Of a DNA stretch of 64,000 nucleotides, positions 57,222 to 64,000 are shown in pieces. The position numbers and the translations under genes are program-made. Under the pieces are notes generated by a model that was not told the DNA's origin, did no database searches, and worked only from the letters and a program-made list of their open reading frames with translations. This stretch comes from an uncultured bacterium. Lineage in GTDB: Bacteria; Cyanobacteriota; Vampirovibrionia; Gastranaerophilales; Gastranaerophilaceae. Location of the stretch: the NCBI GenBank assembly GCA_949294335.1, contig CASFGO010000030.1, positions 62,001 to 126,000 of the forward strand, written 5' to 3'. Each line of letters begins with the position of its first letter. Position 1 is the first letter of the stretch.

Positions 57222-57440
57222 ATGAATCAAAGTGAATTTATTATTAAAAGATTTAAAGAATTAAGAGAAGAATTTAAGCTTTCTCCTGATGAATTGGGGA
57301 AAAAGATGAACAAAAATGAAAGTTATATAAATGCAATCGAACGCGGTCTTAAAAATGTTGGAATATTACACGTTCTTAAGTTATGCGAAGTTTTGGACAT
57401 TGAACCAAATAAATTTTATGAAGGTTATATAGAAGAATAA
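57222..57440 (+). CDS. XRE-family HTH regulator
   Basis: 72 residues, one Cro/C1 domain: FIIKRFKELREEFKLSPDEL and KKMNKNESYINAIERGLKN, then VLKLCEVLDIEPNKFY. No second domain. The flanking 11-base inverted repeat suggests it controls itself. It is followed, after 91 bases, by murF; whether it also affects the cell-wall cluster is not known. Confidence 0.8.
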   Translation: MNQSEFIIKRFKELREEFKLSPDELGKKMNKNESYINAIERGLKNVGILHVLKLCEVLDIEPNKFYEGYIEE

Positions 57441-57531
57441 AATATTATCCTTTTTTGATTTACTTTTACTCTTACTTTGTAGTAAAATTATTCTATATTT
57501 AAAGAATAAGCAAAAGGGGGTAGGGGTAAAT

Positions 57532-58806
57532 ATGGATAAGGATATTTACTCTGTTACATTAGAAGAGATTGGTAATCATAGGATTTCAACAGATACAAGA
57601 ACTATTGAATCTGGTGATTTTTACTTACCATTAAAAGGTGCTAATTTTGATGGTGAAAAATTTATTTCTCAAGCTGTTGAAAAAGGTGCTATTGGTTTTT
57701 TAACAACAGGTGATGAAAAAATTGATGGAACTATATCTATAAAAGTTCCTGATACTAAAACTGCTTATTTAGAATTGGCTTATCAAAGAAGATTAAAAAT
57801 TAACCCTAAAGTTATTCTTATTACAGGAAGTTCTGGAAAAACGACTACTAAAGAACTTGTTTATTCTGTTATTTCTCAAAAATACAAAACTTTTAAAACT
57901 CCACTTAATCACAATAACGAAATCGGATTTTGCCAAACGATTTTTGAAATGCCTGATGACACTGAAGTTCTTGTTTTAGAAGCAGGCATGAGAGGATTAG
58001 GAGAAATTGAATTAATCTCAAAATATGCAATTCCTGATATTACAATCATTTCTAATGTCGGAACAGCTCATATAGGAAGATTAGGTTCTCGTGACAATAT
58101 TGCAATAGCTAAATGCGAAGTTGTAAAATATCAAAAAAATGATGGATTGTTTATTGGTCACGATGATGAATTAATCCACAAACATCTTAATTTTGATGGT
58201 GAAAAGATTTTTTACTCAATAAATAATACAGAAATTGTTGAAAGAAAAATTGGTTATTCTAAATTTAATTATAAAAATTCTGAATACCTTTTAAACATTG
58301 AAGGTGATTATAATATAGAAAATTCTATTGCTGCAATTGAAGCAGGTTTAGCTTTACATATTTCACCTGATGAAATACGAAAAGGTTTAGAAGAATACAA
58401 ACCAATAGAAAAACGTTGGGAGATTGAGCATGTTGGAGAGTTTGATATCATTAATGACAGCTATAATGCTAATCCTGAATCCATGAAAGCAACATTAAAA
58501 ACAATTTTTGATCTTTATCCTGATGCGTTAATTGTTTTAGGTGATATGGGTGAATTAGGTGAAAATGAAAAAATTTACCATAAAGAAGTTGGTGATTTTA
58601 TTCAAAAAAATGCTCATTCTACAAATAAATTTATTACGGTTGGAGATTTAGCAAAAGAAATTTATAGCAAAAATAATTTTTCTAACAATGAATCTGCTGC
58701 TCGTTATATAATAGAAACATACAAACAAGGTGCAACTATATTTTTCAAAGCATCCAGATCAATGAAATTTGAAGAAATTATAAATTACATAAAGGAGAAC
58801 ATCTAA
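57532..58806 (+). CDS. murF: UDP-MurNAc-tripeptide-D-Ala-D-Ala ligase
   Basis: 424 residues. Mur ligase layout: N-terminal domain with STDTRTIESGDFYLPLKG, ATP site ITGSSGKTTTKELV, then EAGMRGLGEIELIS and NDSYNANPESMKATL. It adds D-Ala-D-Ala, completing the cytoplasmic peptidoglycan precursor. The AGGGGTAAAT word in front of the ATG doubles as ribosome site. It starts the run murF-mraY-murD-ftsW-murG-rsgA. Confidence 0.95.
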   Translation: MDKDIYSVTLEEIGNHRISTDTRTIESGDFYLPLKGANFDGEKFISQAVEKGAIGFLTTGDEKIDGTISIKVPDTKTAYLELAYQRRLKINPKVILITGSSGKTTTKELVYSVISQKYKTFKTPLNHNNEIGFCQTIFEMPDDTEVLVLEAGMRGLGEIELISKYAIPDITIISNVGTAHIGRLGSRDNIAIAKCEVVKYQKNDGLFIGHDDELIHKHLNFDGEKIFYSINNTEIVERKIGYSKFNYKNSEYLLNIEGDYNIENSIAAIEAGLALHISPDEIRKGLEEYKPIEKRWEIEHVGEFDIINDSYNANPESMKATLKTIFDLYPDALIVLGDMGELGENEKIYHKEVGDFIQKNAHSTNKFITVGDLAKEIYSKNNFSNNESAARYIIETYKQGATIFFKASRSMKFEEIINYIKENI

Positions 58807-59789
58807 TGATAATGACTTCCGTATCCTTTTTATTAGGATTAATTTTATGCTTGTTATTTGGAATTCCATATATTGATTTTTTAAAGAAAAGGACTATTGG
58901 TCAATATATTAGAGAAGAAGCTCCTGAAGCTCACGCTCAAAAAGCAGGAACACCTACAACTGGTGGGGTATTTATAATTTTAGCTGCTTTATTAGCGTCT
59001 GTTACAACTTTATTTATGGCAGAAAAATTTATTACTGCCGCTTGGATTGTATTAATAACATTTTTATTCTACGCTCTTGCTGGTTTTCAAGATGATTTCT
59101 TAAAAATTAAAGGACACGAAAATAAAGGTTTGAGTGCAAGGGGTAAATTATTAAGACAAATAATAATTGCGTTACTTCCAATATTTTATGCAATTCAAAC
59201 TTACGGAACTTTCGGAACTCAAATTTCATTTGGACATGTAGTTATTGATTTAGGTTGGTGGTATCCAATACTTGCTATTTTAGCTGTTACTGGTGCTTCT
59301 AATGCTTACAATTTAACAGATGGATTAGACGGATTAGCTGCATCAACAGGTGTTCCTGTATTTATGGCTTGCTCTGCTATTGCTTTATTATCAAATTATG
59401 ATTATATTGCAATAATATCTGCTGCTATGGCAGGAGCTTTATTAGGGTTCTTAAAATATAATAAACCTAAAGCTCAAGTTTTTATGGGTGATACAGGTTC
59501 TTTAGCTATTGGTGGTTTGTTAGGAACTTTAGCTATTATGGGGAAATTTGAAATTTATTTAATTCTTTTAGCAGGTGTTTTTGTTATTGAATGTTTATCT
59601 GTTATGATTCAAGTTACTAGTTTCAAGTTAACTGGTAAAAGAGTTTTCAAAATGTCACCGATTCACCATCATTTTGAACTTTGCGGATTTACAGAAAGAC
59701 AAATTGTAAAAGGTTTTGCTATTGTTTCTTGTATTTTTTCAGGCTTAGCTGTTTTAATTTTTGAATTATTTCACACAGGGGTTCTATAA
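58806..59789 (+). CDS. mraY: Phospho-N-acetylmuramoyl-pentapeptide transferase
   Basis: 327 residues, about ten membrane segments. AHAQKAGTPTTGGVFII, the Asp-rich GFQDDFLKI, GASNAYNLTDGLDGLA, FMGDTGSLAIGG and the MraY-specific KMSPIHHHFEL are all present. It makes lipid I. Start overlaps the murF stop (TAATG) with GGAG upstream. Confidence 0.97.
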   Translation: MIMTSVSFLLGLILCLLFGIPYIDFLKKRTIGQYIREEAPEAHAQKAGTPTTGGVFIILAALLASVTTLFMAEKFITAAWIVLITFLFYALAGFQDDFLKIKGHENKGLSARGKLLRQIIIALLPIFYAIQTYGTFGTQISFGHVVIDLGWWYPILAILAVTGASNAYNLTDGLDGLAASTGVPVFMACSAIALLSNYDYIAIISAAMAGALLGFLKYNKPKAQVFMGDTGSLAIGGLLGTLAIMGKFEIYLILLAGVFVIECLSVMIQVTSFKLTGKRVFKMSPIHHHFELCGFTERQIVKGFAIVSCIFSGLAVLIFELFHTGVL

Positions 59790-61138
59790 TGATTACTAAC
59801 TGGCATGATAAAAAAGTTTTAATAATGGGATTTTCATTAAGTGGGAAATCTGCAGCAAAATATCTTGCAGGTAAAGGGGCTGAAGTTTATATAACTGAAG
59901 GCAGAGAAGAAAAAGAAGATGATAAACAAGATATTAAAGAATTAAAAAAATTAGGAATAAAAATAGAATTTGGAAAACATTCAGATAAATTTATTGAAAA
60001 TTCTTATGTTGCAATAATAAGTCCTAGTGTTCCATTGGATTCTGAATTATATAAAAAAGTTAAAGAAAAAAATGTTCAAATAATATCAGAAGTAGAACTT
60101 GCATATAAAGAAACAGGAAAGCCATTTGTTGCTATTACAGGAACTAATGGAAAAACAACTACTACTGCATTAGTTTCACATATTTTGTCTTCTGAATATA
60201 ATGCACCTGTTTGCGGAAATATTGGAGTTCCGCCAACATCTTTATTAAATTCTGATGTTGATTATTTTGTTTGTGAATTAAGTTCTTTCCAAATGGAGCA
60301 TACAAACGCTTTCAGAGCACAAATTGCTTGTTGGACTAATTTTACTCCTGATCATATTACTTGGCACGGTACATTAGAAAATTATTTTAATGCAAAAGCA
60401 AAACTGTTTAAAAACCCAACTGCAGCTGCATTTGCAATATTAAACGGTGCAGATGAAAAATTATTAGAATTTTCTAAAACTTGTGCTGGTGAAATTTTCT
60501 TATTTGATAAAGAAACTGATGATAATTGTTGCTATATCAAAGAAGATAGTATTTATTTTAAGCGTAAAGGCAAAGAAGAATTTATTATTAAATTATCAGA
60601 TTGTCCATTAATTGGTCATCATAATTATCAAAATATTATGTGCGGTGTTATCATTGCCAAATTAATCGGAATAACAAATGAACATATTAAAGAAAGAATT
60701 ATGAATTTTGTTGTTCCTGAACATAGATTAGAAAAAGTTAGAGAATATAATGGAATAACTTTTTATAACGATTCAAAAGCAACAAACCCTGAAGCTTCTA
60801 TTGTTGCTATAAATTCATTTAATAACTGCGATGTTGCATTAATTGCAGGAGGTAGAGATAAATTAACTACTTTAGATGAATTTTGTGAATCTGTAAAGAA
60901 TCATATCAAAACAGTTATTTTAATAGGAGAAGCAACTGAAAGATTTGAAGAATGCTTAAAATCTTCAGGCTTTAATAACATAATAAAAGTGGATTCTCTT
61001 GAATCAGCAGTTGATAAAGCTATTGAATTAAAACCTGATAACATTTTATTATCACCGGCATGTGCTAGTTTTGATATGTTCAAAGGTTACGAAGAAAGAG
61101 GAACGGTTTTTAAAGAATATGTATTATCAAAGAAATAA
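59789..61138 (+). CDS. murD: UDP-MurNAc-L-Ala-D-Glu ligase
   Basis: 449 residues. NAD-like N-terminal domain (KVLIMGFSLSGKSAAKYLAG), ATP site AITGTNGKTTTTALVSHIL, LSSFQMEH, NDSKATNPEASIVAINSF, and the end LLSPACASFDMFKGYEERG. It adds D-glutamate to the precursor. Start overlaps the mraY stop. Confidence 0.96.
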   Translation: MITNWHDKKVLIMGFSLSGKSAAKYLAGKGAEVYITEGREEKEDDKQDIKELKKLGIKIEFGKHSDKFIENSYVAIISPSVPLDSELYKKVKEKNVQIISEVELAYKETGKPFVAITGTNGKTTTTALVSHILSSEYNAPVCGNIGVPPTSLLNSDVDYFVCELSSFQMEHTNAFRAQIACWTNFTPDHITWHGTLENYFNAKAKLFKNPTAAAFAILNGADEKLLEFSKTCAGEIFLFDKETDDNCCYIKEDSIYFKRKGKEEFIIKLSDCPLIGHHNYQNIMCGVIIAKLIGITNEHIKERIMNFVVPEHRLEKVREYNGITFYNDSKATNPEASIVAINSFNNCDVALIAGGRDKLTTLDEFCESVKNHIKTVILIGEATERFEECLKSSGFNNIIKVDSLESAVDKAIELKPDNILLSPACASFDMFKGYEERGTVFKEYVLSKK

Positions 61139-62294
61139 TCAAAATAAAGGGCGTGTTCCTAGAAACACTACCCAGCAAAATATAATTATTACACCACCTG
61201 ATAAAACTTTGATGGTGGTAGTATTATTTTTAGTTGTAATAGGTATTATGGTTATTTTCTCAGCAAGTGCTCCTAAATGTGTAAATATGGGAGTAAATCC
61301 TGCTAAATTTGCTATTCAACAGATTTTGGGTGTAATTGTAGGTTATTTAGGTTTAAGATTTTTAAGCAATTATGATTATCGAAAATTGGTTAATGTAACA
61401 AGTATTTATGCTTACATCGTCATAGGTTTATTATTACTTGTTCATTTTACTGGTGATATCGTAAATGGTGCGCAACGTTGGTTGAATATAGGTCCATTAA
61501 GTTTACAGCCATCAGAGTTTGCAAAACCTGCTATTGTAATGTTATTAGCAAATGTGTTCCATAAAGATGCTAATATTTTAGATCCTAACAAATGGGCATC
61601 TGCTTTTATTCCAATTTTAATAATGGTTGGCTTAATCTTTGTTCAACCAAATTTAAGTATGGTAATTTTACTTGGAATGACATCTGTTGTTTTATATTTA
61701 TGTGGAAATGGGTCTGTAAAACTTATTGGTATGATGGCAGCAACTGTTATACCTGTATTATTAATGCATGGTTTAAAAGGTTATCAATCATCAAGAATTA
61801 CAACTTGGCTACATCCTGAAAGTGACCCGTTAGGTGCTGGATACAACATTATTCAATCACTTGTTGCTTTCGCATCAGGCGGGCTTTATGGTGTTGGGTT
61901 TGGAGCTTCTAAGCAAAAATTAGCTTGGCTTCCTGAAGCTCATACTGACTTTATTTTCGCTGTTGTTGGTGAAGAATTAGGTTTTGTTGGTTGTGTTTTA
62001 GTTTTAGTTTTATTCTGGACTTTATTACAAAGGGGGTTTGTTATTGCTTCTAGATGTCCTGATATGTATGGAAAATTACTAGCTGTGGGGTTAACATTCT
62101 CAATATGTTTCCAAGCATTTTTAAATATGTCTGTTGCAAGTTCTTTCTTACCTGCAACAGGAGTTCCAATGCCATTTATTAGTTATGGCGGTTCATCCGT
62201 TATGGTTTCTTTATGGATGATTGGTATTTTATTAAATATTTCTAAGAAGAGAGTACAAAAAATAAGGGTACAACAAAATGTCGAATATATGTAG
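61119..62294 (+). CDS. ftsW: Lipid II polymerase FtsW (SEDS family)
   Basis: The ATG at 61119, overlapping murD by 20 bases, is preferred; earlier in-frame starts would lie deep inside murD. About 391 residues, ten membrane segments. Family signatures include MVIFSASAPKC, NGAQRWLNIGPLSLQPSEFAK, HTDFIFAVVGEELGFVG and the end PFISYGGSSVMVSLWMIG. It works with a class B penicillin-binding protein at the septum. Its end overlaps murG by 17 bases. Confidence 0.93.
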   Translation: MYYQRNNQNKGRVPRNTTQQNIIITPPDKTLMVVVLFLVVIGIMVIFSASAPKCVNMGVNPAKFAIQQILGVIVGYLGLRFLSNYDYRKLVNVTSIYAYIVIGLLLLVHFTGDIVNGAQRWLNIGPLSLQPSEFAKPAIVMLLANVFHKDANILDPNKWASAFIPILIMVGLIFVQPNLSMVILLGMTSVVLYLCGNGSVKLIGMMAATVIPVLLMHGLKGYQSSRITTWLHPESDPLGAGYNIIQSLVAFASGGLYGVGFGASKQKLAWLPEAHTDFIFAVVGEELGFVGCVLVLVLFWTLLQRGFVIASRCPDMYGKLLAVGLTFSICFQAFLNMSVASSFLPATGVPMPFISYGGSSVMVSLWMIGILLNISKKRVQKIRVQQNVEYM

Positions 62295-63405
62295 CAAAAA
62301 ATATTTTATTACAGGAGGAGGTACAGGCGGTCATATATATCCTGCTATGGCTGTTGCTGATACTCTTGCTGAAAAGGGAGAAGATGTTGAAATTTTTTAT
62401 GTAGGCAATCCTAATAATTTAGAATATTCTATTGTTCAACAAAAAGGTTATAAATTCTTACCTATTTATATTAAAGGTATGCCTAGAAAATTTGGATTCA
62501 AATTTTTATGGTGGGGATTCAAACTATCTATAGCTGTTTTACAATCATTATATTATTTAAATAAATATAAACCTGATGGGATTTTTGGAACAGGTGGTTA
62601 TGTTTCTGCACCTATTATGATTGCATCTATTATACAGAAAAAAACTCCTTTTATGATGCATGATTGTGATGCTCAACCGGGTTTAGTTACAAGGAAATTA
62701 GCACCTTATGCAGCATCTGTATCTTTAGCTTTTGATAAAGCAAAAGATTATATAACTAATAAAAACTGCCAAGTTAATGGTAATCCTTTAAGACCTAGAT
62801 TTAAAACATTAACTAAAGGATTGGCAAGAGCAGGTTTAACATTGGATTACAACAGACCTGTTTTATTAGTTATGGGAGGCTCACAAGGAGCTAAATCAAT
62901 TGATGATGCTTTTGTAGAAATTGTTAAAGAATTATCTACCGTTAATAATATCCAAATCATTTTCCAAACAGGCAAAAAGAATTTTATGGATATAACTGAA
63001 AGATTAGAAAAACTTTATCCTCATTACAATAAAGATAAAAATATTATTGTAAGACCTTATTTTGATGATATGGTTACGGTTTTAAAATCTGCAGATATAG
63101 TTATTTCAAGAGCTGGTTCATTAAGTTTATCAGAAATTTTTGCATCTGATGTTGCACCTGTTCTTATTCCGTATCCACATGCAGCTTCTGATCATCAAAG
63201 AAGAAATGCTAAATTTGTGGAAGAACAAGGAGCTTGTATTTATTTAGAAGATAAAGATGCTAATCCTAATTCTTTAAAAGAAATTATTAATAAATTAATT
63301 AATGATAATGAATTACAAACAAAATTGCGTTCAAATTGTGCAAAATTAGCTCAATTTGATGCTCTTGATAATATAGTTAAACAATTTCTTGAAGTTGTGG
63401 AGTAA
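62278..63405 (+). CDS. murG: Undecaprenyl-PP-MurNAc-pentapeptide GlcNAc transferase
   Basis: 375 residues. GGGTGGHIYPAMAVAD at the N-terminus, FGTGGYVSAPIMIAS, MMHDCDAQPGLVTRKLA (often EQN in other MurG), VMGGSQGAKSID and SRAGSLSLSEIFA. It makes lipid II from lipid I. murC and murB, often next in the cluster, are missing; rsgA follows instead. Confidence 0.95.
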   Translation: MSNICSKKYFITGGGTGGHIYPAMAVADTLAEKGEDVEIFYVGNPNNLEYSIVQQKGYKFLPIYIKGMPRKFGFKFLWWGFKLSIAVLQSLYYLNKYKPDGIFGTGGYVSAPIMIASIIQKKTPFMMHDCDAQPGLVTRKLAPYAASVSLAFDKAKDYITNKNCQVNGNPLRPRFKTLTKGLARAGLTLDYNRPVLLVMGGSQGAKSIDDAFVEIVKELSTVNNIQIIFQTGKKNFMDITERLEKLYPHYNKDKNIIVRPYFDDMVTVLKSADIVISRAGSLSLSEIFASDVAPVLIPYPHAASDHQRRNAKFVEEQGACIYLEDKDANPNSLKEIINKLINDNELQTKLRSNCAKLAQFDALDNIVKQFLEVVE

Positions 63406-63408
63406 TGA

Positions 63409-64000
63409 ATGAAACAAGGTCAAATTATCAAAATTCATTCAGATTTTTATTATGTACTTTCAGACAATCAAATGTTTGAGTGCAAACTTAGAGAAGTTCT
63501 GAAAAAACAACAGAAAAAAATCTGTGTTGGTGATTTTGTTGAATTTGATAATGGTCATATTGTTAATACACTTCCTAGAAAAAACTATATTCTAAGACCT
63601 GCTGTTGCTAATATTGACCAAATTGTTATTGTTTCAGCCGTTGAAGAACCTCATTTAGATTTTCAACAATTAGACAGATATATTGCTTTTGGTGAGTATT
63701 TTAATATTGATATCAAACTTTGTTTTAATAAAAACGATTTATCAACAAATGATGAAACAATAGAAAAAGTTTATTCAATATATGAACCAATGGGATATGA
63801 TATTATTTTCACTTCTGCATTAGAAAAATTAGGGATTGAGGATTTCCAAGAAATGATGGAAGGCAAAACTTCTGTTCTTTGCGGTTCATCAGGTGTTGGC
63901 AAATCAAGTTTATTAAACGCTTTAAACCCTGATTTTCATTTAAGAACAAAAAGTATTAGTGAAAAAACAGGTCGAGGAACTCATACTACAAGGCATTCTG
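63409..64000 (+). CDS. rsgA: Ribosome small-subunit-dependent GTPase RsgA, C-terminus beyond window
   Basis: 197 codons are visible from ATG 63409; the right edge cuts the gene. The N-terminal OB domain (GQIIKIHSDFYYVL, VGDFVEF) precedes a circularly permuted GTPase: LCFNKNDL (G4) comes before CGSSGVGKSSLLNAL (G1), and GRGTHTTRH (G2/switch region) follows. RsgA helps the late maturation of the 30S subunit. ATG at 63405 (TAATG with murG) is out of this frame. Confidence 0.92.
   Translation, partial: MKQGQIIKIHSDFYYVLSDNQMFECKLREVLKKQQKKICVGDFVEFDNGHIVNTLPRKNYILRPAVANIDQIVIVSAVEEPHLDFQQLDRYIAFGEYFNIDIKLCFNKNDLSTNDETIEKVYSIYEPMGYDIIFTSALEKLGIEDFQEMMEGKTSVLCGSSGVGKSSLLNALNPDFHLRTKSISEKTGRGTHTTRHS

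Overview
The window is AT-rich bacterial chromosome. Its content points to a gut member of the non-photosynthetic cyanobacterial sister lineage (Vampirovibrionia/Melainabacteria, order Gastranaerophilales). The ATP synthase operon has the cyanobacterial order a-c-b'-b-delta-alpha-gamma with two different b-type subunits, and beta/epsilon are not attached. There is a clpC-type Clp ATPase, a short HPF, and several lineage-type hypothetical proteins, one with an N-terminal FKG motif. Taxonomy is inferred from gene content; I ran no search. No rRNA, tRNA, CRISPR array or insertion sequence was seen.

Layout. 0-3.6 kb: truncated CHAP-domain hydrolase, solo LuxR-type HTH protein, rnpA, hypotheticals, and a HEPN-like/MNT nucleotidyltransferase pair. 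3.7-9.2 kb: rmlA-type sugar nucleotidyltransferase, GtrA-like protein, orphan histidine kinase, purD, iron-dependent alcohol dehydrogenase. 9.2-15.2 kb (minus strand): TPR protein and MgtC homologue, then an oligopeptide ABC importer (binding protein and two permeases, no ATPase here). 15.5-19.9 kb: acidic hypothetical, trpS, secreted protein, TPR-containing lytic transglycosylase. 19.9-20.8 kb: gene-poor on first reading, but it holds two tandem copies of what looks like a type I toxin-antitoxin module, followed by palindromic repeats. 20.8-33.5 kb: nitroreductase, Cys-rich small protein, hpf, GNAT-like protein, MarR regulator plus acetyltransferase, a 1457-residue AsmA-like protein, alanine/sodium symporter, clpC. 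33.5-36.2 kb: XRE regulator, a frameshifted HAD-like gene, two hypotheticals. 36.2-41.9 kb (minus strand): compact operon joining amino-sugar genes (nanE, ROK kinase), a UbiA-type prenyltransferase, NAD genes (nadB, nadC) and small unknown proteins. 42-48.7 kb (minus strand): ATP synthase operon and comM-like gene. 48.8-57.1 kb: large hypothetical, secA, phosphorylase-like protein, GT9 glycosyltransferase. 57.2-64 kb (plus strand): XRE regulator, then murF-mraY-murD-ftsW-murG and the start of rsgA, a peptidoglycan/division cluster.

The strongest new candidate is at 19.92-20.51 kb. Two tandem units each have a promoter, a structured leader, a near-perfect long Shine-Dalgarno sequence and a TTG-started 23-24 residue hydrophobic peptide. 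A conserved convergent promoter would make an antisense RNA whose intrinsic terminator lies inside the peptide gene. The peptides differ, while promoters, leader and antisense architecture are kept. Other points worth checking: a tandem RNA element with compensatory base changes downstream of secA, a glycogen-phosphorylase homologue with serine in place of the PLP-binding lysine, promoters placed so that transcripts would be leaderless, and dispersed GGGGTAAA and palindromic repeats that have entered the ends of genes.
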